Shown here piece by piece: positions 53,799 through 64,000 of a stretch of DNA of 64,000 nucleotides. The notes below the pieces were generated by a model. The model had not been told where the DNA came from and did no database searches. It saw only the letters and a program-made list of their open reading frames with translations. Both the position numbers and the translations under genes were made by a program. This stretch comes from Primulina eburnea (Eukaryota; Streptophyta; Magnoliopsida; Lamiales; Gesneriaceae). Where the stretch lies: positions 28,371,208-28,435,207 of the forward strand of contig NC_133105.1 of NCBI RefSeq assembly GCF_022965805.1. Reading direction: 5' to 3'. The stretch's first letter is position 1. Each line of letters opens with the position of its first letter.

Positions 53799-55994
53799 AT
53801 GTCTGTTGATGAGTATCAGCAGAAATTCTTCGAGTTGTTACCCTTCGCTCCTCATATCAGTGGCAGTTCTGAGGCCAAGTATGACCATTTTCTCCAGGGT
53901 CTTAACCAGGAGATCTTTGACCGAGTCACTGTCTGTGATAATCCTACTTCTTATGATGGGTTAGTGAACCGGTGTCGCCAGGCAGAGATCAGTCTCCAGC
54001 GTGGTAGGGCTATTCTTTCTTCTAGACCTCCGAGTACTTTGAGGCCTCGATCTCAGTCGTTCAAGAAATCTGGTTCGTCTTCTTCTGGATCTGGATCTCG
54101 ATCTAGCGGTGTTTTCCGTTTTGGTAAGAAGAAGGAATCTTGTGCGCATTGTGGGAAGAACCATCCATCGGAGCAATGCCGAGCAGCCGCAGGAGCTTGT
54201 TATCAGTGCGGAGAGATGGGGCATATTAAGAAGAATTGTCCTCAGTTGCGAGGTGGAGCAGGATCCAGTTCTGGATCTCAGACGACTGTTCAGCAGAGGA
54301 GGCAGGGTCAGGCAGTGGGTAGTTCGAATCTTCGACCTCGTGCCCAAGGTCAGGTGTTTGCGCTGAACCAGGATCAGGCTGCAGATGAGACCGGGAGAGT
54401 CATAGCAGGTACTTTTTGTTTATGCGGTATTCCTGCTTTTGTTCTTATAGATACCGGAGCATCTCATTCATTCATTTCTGCACGATTTGTTAAGCGTCAT
54501 AAGTTACCGTATGTTTCTCTAGACGTTATTCTTTCTGTTTCTACCCCGATGGGTCATTCGGTTTTAGCCAAGCGTCTAGTGATGGGTTGTCCTTTAGATT
54601 TCGAGGGTAACGAGTTGACTGCGAATCTTATGATTCTGGAGATGGAAGACTTTGATTGTATTTTGGGTATAGACATTTTGACTACCTACCGAGCTACTGT
54701 GGATTGTTACCAGAAGCTTGTTCAGTTCCGTACGACTGAGAGCTCTAGTTGGTTTTTCTATGGTGAGGGAGCGCGACCTCCGATGCCAGTGGTATCTGCT
54801 CTGAAAGCCTGTCGTGCTTTAGAGGCGGGCGGGGAAGGCTACCTCATCTATGCGATTGATACATCCACAGGTAGTGTTGGTATAGAGGATATTCCAGTGG
54901 TTTGTGAATTTCCTGATGTTTTTCCAGATGAGATTCCTGGTTTTCCTCCGGTTAGAGAGGTGGAATTTGGCATTGAGTTAATGCCAGGGACTGCACCGAT
55001 TTCTCGTGCCCCCTATCGTCTTGCTCCGTCAGAGATGAGAGAATTGAAGCAGCAATTACAGGATCTTCTTGATAAAGGTTATATTCGTCCGAGTGTTTCA
55101 CCTTGGGGAGCTCCAGTTTTGTTTGTCAAGAAGAAGGATGGATCGATGCGATTGTGTATTGATTATCGCCAGCTGAATCGTGTGACGATCAAAAACAAGT
55201 ATCCATTACCTCGTATCGATGACTTGTTCGATCAGCTTCAGGGTACCTCTGTTTACTCCAAGATTGACTTGCGATCGGGTTATCATCAGATGAGAGTCAG
55301 AGATGATGATATTTCCAAGACTGCATTTCGTACTCGATACGGGCATTACGAGTTTCTAGTTATGCCATTCGGATTGACGAATGCGCCAGCGGTGTTCATG
55401 GATCTGATGAACCGAGTCTTTCGTGATTTTCTAGATCAGTTCGTTGTGGTTTTCATCGACGATATCTTGATTTATTCTCACAGTGTGGAGGAGCATGTCC
55501 AGCACTTGAGGATTGTGTTGCAGATTCTTCGCGAGAAGCAATTGTATGCTAAGCTGAGTAAGTGCGAGTTCTGGATTGATCGTGTAGTATTCCTTGGTCA
55601 TGTGATTTCCAAGGAAGGAATTTCTGTGGATCCCAACAAGATTGAAGCAGTGCTGAATTGGTCACGTCCTACGATGGTGGCCGAGATCCGTAGTTTTCTA
55701 GGTCTGGCCGGGTATTATCGTCGCTTCATCGTGAATTTCTCCCAGGTAGCTAGACCTTTGACGCAACTTACTCGGAAGGATGTTCCATTTGAGTGGTCAT
55801 CTGAGTGCGAAGATAGTTTCAGAGAGCTTCGTCGACTTCTGACTTCTGCACCTGTTTTGGCGTTACCGTCAGGATCTGATGGTTTCAGTGTTTACACCGA
55901 TGCCTCTTTCCAAGGCTTAGGGTGTGTGTTGACACAGAATGGTCATGTGATCGCTTACGCTTCCAGGCAGCTGAAATCTCACGAGGAAAAGTAA
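53799..55994 (+). pseudogene. pol: Element F gag C-terminus, protease, RT and RNase H start
   Basis: 731 codons in the same frame as gag. From its first Met there are a [13 protein letters not shown] motif, a CCHC knuckle (134-147), protease DTG (218-220), RT with FIDD at 552-555, and the first RNase H Asp at 701. It ends at a TAA after KSHEEK where relatives have Tyr before PxHDLEL. Everything catalytic is otherwise present. The Met at 53799 is probably internal to the ancestral polyprotein rather than a natural start. Confidence 0.93.
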
Positions 55995-56012
55995 CCTATT
56001 CATGATCTAGAG

Positions 56013-57782
56013 TTGGCAGCTATAGTGTTCGCACTGAAGATCTGGCGTAATTACTTGTACGGGGTTAAGTTTGAAATCTTTACTGATCACAAGAGTCTGA
56101 AGTATCTGTTCACTCAGGCTGAGTTGAACATGAGACAACGTCGTTGGATGGATCTACTGAAAGATTATGACTGCGAGATCAAGTACCATCCAGGCTCTGC
56201 GAATCTCACAGCCGATGCTCTTAGTCGTAAGGTGAGAGCCTCTGCACTTCAGACCAGTGCTATGATTAGTACTATTCAGGATTGTTGTTCGTTGGGATTT
56301 AACTTCAAACATCGGAAAGGTATGGAGAGCATTCGTGTTGCTACCATTTTATCTGAGCCAGTTTTGTTCGCTCAGATTCGAGATGCTCAGATGTCTGATC
56401 TGAAGACTCAGAGATTAGCTCGGTTAGCGGGTGGAGATAGCGGTTTCCATTATCAGTCTAATGGTCTTCTATGTTTGTCTAATCGGGTTGTAGTACCAGA
56501 GGATGATAATTTGAGGGAAAAGATCTTGTCTCAGGCTCATCGAAGCAAGTTGAGTGTCCATCCAGGAAGCAATAAGATGTATAAAGACTTGAGGACACGA
56601 TTTTGGTGGAAAGGGATGAAGCGCAGTGTTTATCAGTTTGTTTCCAAGTGTCTTGTTTGTCAGCAGGTTAAGGCAGAGCACCGTCGACCTGGAGGATTAT
56701 TGTTGAATCTACCTATTCCTGAATGGAAGTGGGAGCATATCACGATGGATTTCATTACTCACTTGCCATTGTCTTCGAGGAATAGTGATGCTATTTGGGT
56801 AGTGGTGGATCGACTCACCAAGTCTGCTCATTTTCTGCCTTATAACCGTGACTTCACTTTCGATCGGATGGCTCGCTTGTACATTCAAGAGATTGTACGT
56901 TTGCATGGAGTGCCAGTCAGTATTGTTAGTGACAGGGATCCTCGTTTTACCTCACGATTTTGGGGTAGTTTCCAGTCAGCATTGGGCACTTCACTAAGTT
57001 TGAGTACGGCTTATCATCCAGAGACCGACGGTCAAACAGAGAGGACTATCCGTACACTTGAGGATATGTTGCGAGCTTGTGTTATGGATTTCGAACCCGC
57101 TTGGCAGGATCATTTGCCTTTGATTGAGTTCGCGTACAACAACAGCTATCATCGTAGTATTGGTATGGCACCATTTGAGGTGTTGTATGGGCGACGTTGT
57201 CGTACTCCATTATTCTGGGACGAAGTTGGGGAACGACATGTTGAGGGACCGGAGTTAGTCCAGCAGGCTATTGATAAAGTTGCAGTAATCAAGAAACGGA
57301 TTAAGATCGCTCAGGATCGACAGGCTAGTTATGCGAACACCAAGCGGCGACCTCTTTATTTTCAGCCAGGTGAGAAAGTGTTTCTCCGAGTTTCGCCTTT
57401 TCGCAGGATTTTGAGTTTTGGTCTCAAGGGTAAGCTATCTCCGAGATTTATTGGTCCTTTTGAGATTCTGGAATGTGTGGGAGATTTGGCTTACAGGTTA
57501 GCATTACCTCCGTATCTGTCTGGGATTCATGACGTGTTTCACGTATCCCTTTTGCGACGATATGTGGCAGATGAATCACATATTTTACATCCATCTGAAG
57601 TTCAACTTGAATCGGATTTGTCTTACGTGGAGCGACCAGTTCAGATTCTCGATCGCAAAGATAAGGTGTTGCGGAATAAGATCATTCCTCTTGTCTTAGT
57701 TCAGTGGCAGCGTAGAGGCACTGAAGAAGCCACTTGGGAGCTAGAGAGTCGTATGCGTTCGGAGCATCCAGAGCTCTTTTGA
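56013..57782 (+). pseudogene. pol: Element F RNase H end, integrase and chromodomain-like tail
   Basis: 589 codons, same frame as the two preceding pieces. It holds the RNase H C-terminus ([10 protein letters not shown]), the integrase zinc finger (H176, H183, C213, C216), the integrase core (D246, D307, E343, spacing 60 and 35), the GPF module (about 475-485), and the tail [16 protein letters not shown] to HPELF. All integrase catalytic residues are intact. Confidence 0.94.
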
Positions 57783-57930
57783 GTTGTACTGTAGTTGTAC
57801 TATGGATGTAAGCATGTTTTCCGTTGTAATCCAATTATCAGTTGTGTTTGGCAACAATTGAGATGTAATAACAATGTTGTTATTTCAGTTTTGTTCATCC
57901 TATAAACTTGATTTCGAGGACGAAATCTTT

Positions 57931-57944
57931 TAAGGGGGGGAGAA
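57931..57944 (+). other. Element F polypurine tract
   Basis: TAAGGGGGGGAGAA stands directly before the 3' LTR. It follows a 150-bp untranslated tail with the block TTCGAGGACGAAAT, which is also seen near the end of M and I. Confidence 0.88.
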
Positions 57945-59422
57945 TGTAGTAACCCGATTCCTAATTTGAGTTAATTATCAGATTAATTATATTTTCGGTG
58001 GGATCGGAAGGACCGAACAAGTTCGGATCGTCCGATGAGTTCGGATCGTCCGATGAGTTCGGATCGTCCGAGCCAGTGTCGGACCGTCCGGGACAGGTGG
58101 CTGGACACGTGGAAGGGTTTTGGACACGTGGTAAGGTTCGGATCATCCGATTGGGGTTCGGATCGTCCGAGACAGGTGGTTGTACTCGTGGAAGTCATGC
58201 AAGGATCGGATCGTCCGATCAGAGTTCGGACCGTCCGAAGTGTGCCGGATCGGAGCTTCCGAAATGGTTCGGATCGTCCGAACATTAGCTATAAATAGAG
58301 GCGCGAGGCTTCATTTGTGACTCGCCAATTCAGAGAGTTCCATAGCATTTCAGTCGTTTCTGTGAGATTCTAGTCTTTTTCCGAGGTTCGGGCACTAGCC
58401 GGGAGCTGCTGGACTTGTAGCGGAGCTGTGCTCTAGTTGGGAGCTAGCGGCATCAGTGGGCTAGCGACGGACGAAGGTTTGGAATTGTATCAGTATTATC
58501 TCAGGATTATCTAGTTAAGTCTGGTAGATAAGTTTTAGTGATGGTTTTCACTTGATGAATAGGCTTGGACTAGACCTGTTGTCTGGTTATTCCAGTAGAT
58601 TAGGATTGCTGTGATAGAGGTACGAAAGTACTATCCGAGATATCCTGGTTGAGTATACATTCTTATATGTGTTGCATGATTATGTGGTGCATTGATATAT
58701 GTCATATGATGCATGCTATTATGTCACGTTTATTACTGCACGTTGCATTTCATGTTGAGCCGTATCTCCTTCGAGATAGCCTTTACTGTTGAGCTGTATC
58801 TCTTTCGAGATATGCTATATATCTTGTGGGGCCGCTCAGCCCTGTCTTGTCTTGTGGACGCATGGACACCGAGAGTACACAGTGGCCGACGGGTCTGGAG
58901 GGCTTCGGTGATCCGGGACATTTTAGGTCCACGTCTGTTCTTGCAGTGGATGCAGTGACCCAGAGGTAGGACCGCGCGGCACTATCCACTTGGCGCCTCT
59001 AGACTGAGCATTTTGAGATCTTTTGTGATTCCTGTTTCTTGACTACCCTGGTATCATATCATAGCATGTGCATTTCATATAGGTTTGTATACTCATGCTT
59101 TTGTACTGGGCGTTCTTATCGCTCACGTCCTCGGTTTTGTTTATCTTGGACACCCCATTTCCACGGGGCAGGCCTCAGGTTGGATGGCTCAGGAGGAGGA
59201 GGAGGACGTTGAGTAGCCGGTGGAGTTATTTATTCAGTACTCTTTGATTCGATATGGTTGTACCGTATACTTTCTTTTCATTCTGAGTTGTTATGGATTT
59301 TCGATGGGTTGTATAACTATAATTTGTTGACCTTTTCCGCTATTATCTCTGATTGTTATTAATTAAGTTAAGTTGCATGCTTAGTTCTTGATTAGTAGGT
59401 GATTCTGGAACGGGTCACTACA
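57945..59422 (+). repeat. Element F 3' LTR
   Basis: 1478 bp, partner of 51786-53264, with TATA box at 58290-58297 and the same palindrome array. Confidence 0.96.
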
Positions 59423-60412
59423 GACGTACATCTGCAAAGCTCTTCTGTCTCGACTGTGTTGTCTTCATCCTCTCTCGAATAACAGCAACAACATCAGCTG
59501 TCTGTTGGACCAACTCTGGACCCAACATCTTCCTCTCACCAACCTCATCCCAATACAAGGGAGATCTACACTTCCGGCCATAAAGTGCTTCATACGGTGC
59601 CATGCCAATCGTTGCTTGGTAACTATTATTGTAAGTGAACTCAACTAGAGGCAAGTTGGAATCCCAGCTACCTGAATATTCGATAGTACAAGCTCTGAGC
59701 ATATCCTCAAGAATCTGAATAACTCTCTCTGATTGACCGTCGCTCTGGGGGTGATAAGCTGTACTGAATGCTAACCGTGAACCCATAGCTATGTGCAAAC
59801 TTTTCCAAAACTCTGAAGTAAATCTAGGGTCACAATCAGACACGATCGACACAGGAACACCATGAAGTCTAACGATCTTTGCTACGTACTCTTCGGCATA
59901 CTGATTCATGGAGTACGTCATCTTGACTGGAAGAAAGTGCGCTGACTTGGTCAACCGATCAACGATAACCCAAATGGAGTTAAAACCTTTCTGCGTCCTG
60001 GGAAGACCAGTCACGAAGTCCATCGTAATATGCTCCCATTTCCACTGAGGAATCGGCAATGACAACAATGTCCCAGCAGGTCTCTGGTGCTCAATCTTCA
60101 CCTGCTGACAAGTTAGGCACTGAGAAATAAACATGGCAATATCTTTCTTCATACCTGGCCACCAATAGAGTCTACGAAGATCCTGATACATCTTGGTACC
60201 ACCTGGATGTATCGAATATGGCGCGGTATGAGCCTCTGTCAAGACGTCTCTACGAATATCATCACCAGTAGGAACACAAATACGGCCTCTAAAAGTCACC
60301 AAACCATCTCCATTCACCCCAAACTCTGAATTACCTCTCTCCTTTGCTCTAGCTCTCATTTCTATCAATTGTAAATCATTGGCCTGCTCTCTACGGATCA
60401 TGTAGCCCGAAT
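59418..60412 (-). pseudogene. Element M integrase
   Basis: The frame (327 codons from an internal Met at 60401) holds the integrase zinc finger (HPGGTKMYQDL to CLTCQQVK) and core: MDFVTGLP, VSDCDPRFT (Arg in F is Cys here) and GQSERVIQ. F interrupts it after SFADVR. The last residues shown by the open frame come from F's LTR. It follows the RT segment through a frameshift near 60405. Confidence 0.92.
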
Positions 60413-61950
60413 GACCAACACTGACAAACGAGCAATGGTCCCTGGAACTACCAAAGCTATCTCCTCTCTCTGCAAGTCTAACAACAACGGTTGCTGAATC
60501 ATCGAACTCAAAGAAGAACTCGACTTACGGCTCAAAGCATCCGCTACAACATTCGCTTTCCCTGGGTGGTAACTGATCGTCACATCATAGTCTTTGACAA
60601 GCTCTAACCACCTCCTCTGTCGCATATTGAGCTCTTTCTGAGAGAACAAATACTTCAAGCTCTTGTGGTCCGTGAAAATTTCACACTTTTCGCCATACAA
60701 ATAATGTCTCCAAATCTTCAGGGCGAAAACCACAGCTTCTAGCTCCAAATCATGCGTCGGATAATTCTTCTCATAGTCCTTCAACTGGCGAGAAGCATAG
60801 GCTATAACCTTTCCACGTTGCATCAGCACTGCACCAAGACCCTTCTTCGACGCGTCAGTATAAACAACAAAATCCTCTGAACCACTGGGCAATGCAAGAA
60901 CAGGAGCTGTCGTCAATCTGTCTTTCAACTCCTGGAATCCACTTTGGCATTCATTGGACCACTCAAACTTCACAGTCTTCCTCGTCAGATTGGTTAATGG
61001 CAGGGCAATCTTGGAAAAATCTGAAATAAAACGACGATAGTAACCCGCCAAACCAAGAAAACTGCGTACCTCTGATACAGTGGTAGGATTAGGCCACTTC
61101 TGAATCGCCTCTATTTTCACTGGATCAACAGCTATACCATCCTTCGAAACAACATGGCCTAAGAAAGAAATCTGCTCCAACCAGAACTCACATTTCTTCA
61201 ACTTGGCATACAACCTCTTCTCTCTCAGCAACTGAAGAACAACTTTGAGATGCTCTGCATGAAGCTCTCTGGTCTTGGAATAGATCAAAATGTCGTAGAT
61301 GAAAACAATGACGAAGCTATCCAAATACAGCTTGAACACCCGGTTCATAAGATCCATAAAGACTGAAGGAGCATTAGTCAGACCAAAAGACATCACAAGG
61401 AACTCATAATGACCGTACCTGGTCCGAAACGCCGTCTTAGGGATATCATACTCCCTAACCTTCAACTGATAATAGCCAGATCGCAAATCAATCTTCGAAA
61501 ACACGGTAGCCCCTTGCAGCTGATCAAACAAATCATCTATCCGTGGCAACGGATACTTATTCTTGATAGTCACTTTGTTGAGCTCTCTGTAATCAATACA
61601 CAGCCGCAAAGTCCCATCTTTCTTCTTGACGAAAAGAACCGGAGCTCCCCAAGGCGAAGAACTCGGTCGAATGAAACCTTTATCCACAAGATCCTGCAAC
61701 TGCGTCTTTAACTCTTTCATCTCTGTAGGGGCCATTCTATACGGAGCCTTGGAAATAGGAACCGTACCTGGAACTAGATCAATCACAAACTCCACATCTC
61801 TGTCCGACGGTAAACCCGGCACATCATCCTCAAAAACATCAGGGAACTCTCTCACCACATCAATATCATCAATATTCAATTTCACAATCTTATCCACATC
61901 CACAATAGAAGCCAAAAACCCATCACATCCTCTAAACAACAACTTCTTAG
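60405..61950 (-). pseudogene. Element M reverse transcriptase and RNase H
   Basis: 514 codons from an internal Met at 61942 hold the RT with [27 protein letters not shown] and a palm motif [11 protein letters not shown], in which the second catalytic Asp pair is reduced to Tyr-Asp. RNase H follows ([26 protein letters not shown]). The Asp to Tyr change should inactivate RT. A frameshift near 61945 separates it from protease. Confidence 0.92.
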
Positions 61951-62625
61951 CCTCAAGACACGAAAAAAAGGAAGGACCAGCGAAGTACCTGCACTGGCGA
62001 GCATACCTTCCTTATTGCCATCATCTGCAAATTTCACCGTCTTAGCAACGCAATCAATCACTGCACGATAGGTCGATAGCCAATCCATGCCAAGTATAAT
62101 ATCAAACGCAACCATTGGGATAACAATCAAATCAGCATAAACCACTCGTTCATCGATTTGAACAGAGCACGTATACACAATAGATGTCGGGCACAACACA
62201 TCCTCCGAAGGCAAAACAACATTAAACTGGAGGGGAAGAACAGAAGGAACTATACCCGAAGATCTCAAAAATAGTTCAGACATAAAAGAATGAGTAGCAC
62301 CTGTATCAATCAATGTCGTAGCTACTCTGCCTGAAATTAAAATAGTGCTAGAGATCACAGAAGAATCATGGTTTATACCTTCCTTCGTCATGGTAAAGAT
62401 GCGACCTTGCACCTTATCTTTACTCGCTCCTCTAGGACAATCTTTGGCAATATGGCCTACAGTGCCACAACGGTAACAAGTATGAGTACCAAATCTGCAC
62501 TCTCCTATATGATGTCGACTGCATTTGGGACACAAAGGCTTCTCGGGATCAAATGGAACTACCGGTGGTTTTGGACTCGGCTCTATCTTGCCTTTCCCCT
62601 TGAAACGATCCTTCCCTCTTGGACT
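61945..62625 (-). pseudogene. Element M nucleocapsid and protease
   Basis: It contains cysteine motif CPKCSRHHIGEC, CCHC knuckle CYRCGTVGHIAKDC, and protease TLIDTGATHSFMSELF with IILGMDWLSTY further on. The longest Met-initiated piece is 61882-62535. A TAA near 62627 separates it from gag, in the same frame. Confidence 0.9.
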
Positions 62626-63389
62626 TTAGCCTTGGCCTCTCTGAGCAATGGCCTGTTGTCTCGCTTGTCTTTCTCTGGCAATGTATTTCTCGTCTTGCTC
62701 AGCCAACAATGCCTTAGACACAATCTCCTTGAACGTCACAGCTTTCGACATGTTGATATCCCTCCGGATCTCTGCTCTAAGGCCTCGAATGAAATGAGCA
62801 CCTTCGTCTTTGTCGTTGGAAGCAATGTACGGGGCAAACAGACAGCCCTCCTCGAACTTCAGAATATACTCACCAACGTCCATACCCCCTTGTCGAAGCT
62901 CCAAGAACTCCGTCACCTTCCTCGCACAAAGTGCGTCTGGGAAGTACTTGTCATAGAAAAGATCGGTGAACTCTGACCACTTCAATGTCGGAACATCAAC
63001 ACCCACCTTGGTAGCATTCCACCAAATGCGTGCAGCCTTGACCAACATGAACACTGCACAACTGATTCTGTCTTTGTCTTCGTAGTTGAGATGATCAAAA
63101 ATCGCTTCAAGAGCTTTGATCCACTCTACAGCTACCAAAGGATCAGTGCTACCTGCAAATTCAGGCGGATCCATCCTCTTGAAAGCAGTAAAGATCCCAT
63201 CGGTACCAACTGCTTGAGCTACTTGGCCTCTACCCTGACCTCTACCTTGGCCTGACCTTGCATACGGAGCAACTGCTGGATCTGCTCACTATGGACCTTG
63301 GCTTGCTCTTTCAACAACTTGCCGAACTCATCGACAACTCTACGGGAAGAACTATCCTCACCCTCTACGGCTTTCCTCTTAGGAGGCAT
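62626..63389 (-). pseudogene. Element M gag
   Basis: The start MPPKRKAVEGEDSSSRRVV is at 63389 and is open for 56 codons to a TAG at 63219. It is too short to stand out but is clearly the natural N-terminus. A frameshift in the GQG/RGQ repeat (about 63220-63250) moves to the main frame, with the gag core MDPPEFAGSTDPLVAVEWI, KVTEFLELRQGGMDVGEY and YIARERQARQQAIAQRGQG. Confidence 0.9.
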
Positions 63390-63509
63390 CTATTCCTACA
63401 ATGTGCTCACACAATACAAATCAATAGATAACAATGAATAGATGTAGAAGAAGACATACTCAGACTGTTGAAAGTAGACGAAGTCATATGCATTGGTCCG
63501 AAGAACGGT

Positions 63510-63521
63510 GCTCTGATACCA
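63510..63521 (-). other. Element M primer binding site
   Basis: TGGTATCAGAGC on the minus strand, five bases inside the LTR boundary at 63527. The 120 bp between here and the gag ATG are leader. Confidence 0.88.
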
Positions 63522-63526
63522 CTAAA

Positions 63527-64000
63527 TGTGACACCTCTGACCCATTTTATAAAATAACAGCGGAATTTAAAATTTTTCTTTAAAATGGAGGAAGGATTCA
63601 AAATACATTTCATATATATTCAAAAGTATACAAATGATCAATAAAATGATACAACAAAAAGCAAAATATCATTCTTGTGATCATGTCAAAATGCTAGCAA
63701 AATAACTTCTTCCTTCCATCTTTGGTATGCAATTGACTCCGGCCCACAATCAACGTCCCGGCCCGTCGCTCTTATCTGCATCACATGAAATAACTGAAAT
63801 GAGTATAAAACTCAGCAAGTGGAACTCTTACATAGCAATGTACATAGCATACTCTGTAAAACATGGCTTTAAAAATATTAAATACCATCAACTCTGAATC
63901 ATGAATAACATAGCAATAATATAACAATAAGATGGTATTTCTCTTTTCTCTGTTGGATTGATATCTATATAGTATCTCTGTCTCTGTACCTATATCCCAT
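63527..64000 (-). repeat. Element M 5' LTR (partial)
   Basis: It begins TGTGACACCTCTGACCC and matches 49522-49995 with few differences, including a small block difference near 63890. It leaves the window. Confidence 0.92.

Larger units (their letters stand above)
51786..59422 (+). mobile_element. Element F: full-length, young Ty3/gypsy element with two in-frame stops
   Basis: LTRs are 51786-53264 and 57945-59422 (TGTAGT...ACTACA), with the target duplication gacgt at 51781-51785 and 59423-59427, inside the pol of M. By eye the LTRs differ at about ten positions, roughly 0.6-0.7 percent. One reading frame spans gag-pol (53364-57782) with only two stops. The pol tail points to a Tekay/Del-like chromovirus. 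It is the same family as deletion derivative B. Confidence 0.97.
59423..64000 (-). mobile_element. Element M: gypsy, 5' portion (runs off right edge)
   Basis: It holds part of the 5' LTR (from 63527), primer site, gag, protease, RT, RNase H and integrase, continuing across F to 51780. The coding region is shifted or stopped at several places and the RT catalytic motif is changed. Confidence 0.93.

Overview
This window is plant nuclear DNA made almost wholly of LTR retrotransposons nested inside one another. I found no host gene, tRNA, rRNA or CRISPR array. Evidence for a plant, probably a eudicot with a large genome, is the coexistence of Ty1/copia elements, Ty3/gypsy elements with a Tekay/Del-like pol C-terminus, an Athila/Tat-like gypsy with a tRNA-Asp-type primer site, initiator-Met primer sites (TGGTATCAGAGC), and a plant-specific accessory ORF. 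Letters A to M below are labels local to this answer.

Left half (1-38224). Copia A (minus, 1-6984, runs off the left edge) has gag, pol and a downstream accessory ORF with its own promoter. A lies in the deleted gypsy B (minus, 6985-8783). B lies in the decayed copia C (plus, 8784-13508). C lies in the pol of copia H (plus, 13509-16673 and 28753-29163). H's 3' LTR was hit by a gypsy solo LTR G (16674-18150 and 28068-28747, TSD ctcca). G carries the intact young copia E (minus, 18151-28062, TSD taggt). H sits in gypsy LTR K (29164-31872). K sits in the deleted gypsy I (31873-34748). I sits in the 3' accessory ORF of copia J (34749-37987). J sits in an older LTR of its own family (37988-38224).

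Right half (38225-64000). An Athila-like gypsy L (5' LTR 38225-38513 and 47014-48293, gag to 49521) hosts two gypsies. D (minus, 38514-47013, TSD aatta) lies in its LTR. M (minus, 49522-51780 and 59423-64000, runs off the right edge) lies in its gag. M hosts gypsy F (plus, 51786-59422, TSD gacgt).

Only E has an uninterrupted gag-pol ORF with all catalytic residues. F is about as young but has two in-frame stops. D, M, C, H, L and J's accessory ORF are pseudogenes.

The most unusual signal is regulatory. Several unrelated families carry arrays of a short family-specific imperfect palindrome (arms of 3-9 bp, centre 0-4 bp), in most cases in the LTR and, in the clearest cases, ending a few bases upstream of a TATAAATA box. 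Cores include TTCGGA-N3-TCCGAA, ACCGC-N4-GCGGT, CACGG-N3-CCGTG, CGC-N4-GCG, AACTGATCAGTT and AAATTCAA-N4-TTGAATTT. One core is shared by copia A, gypsies B and F, and the internal promoter of A's accessory ORF.
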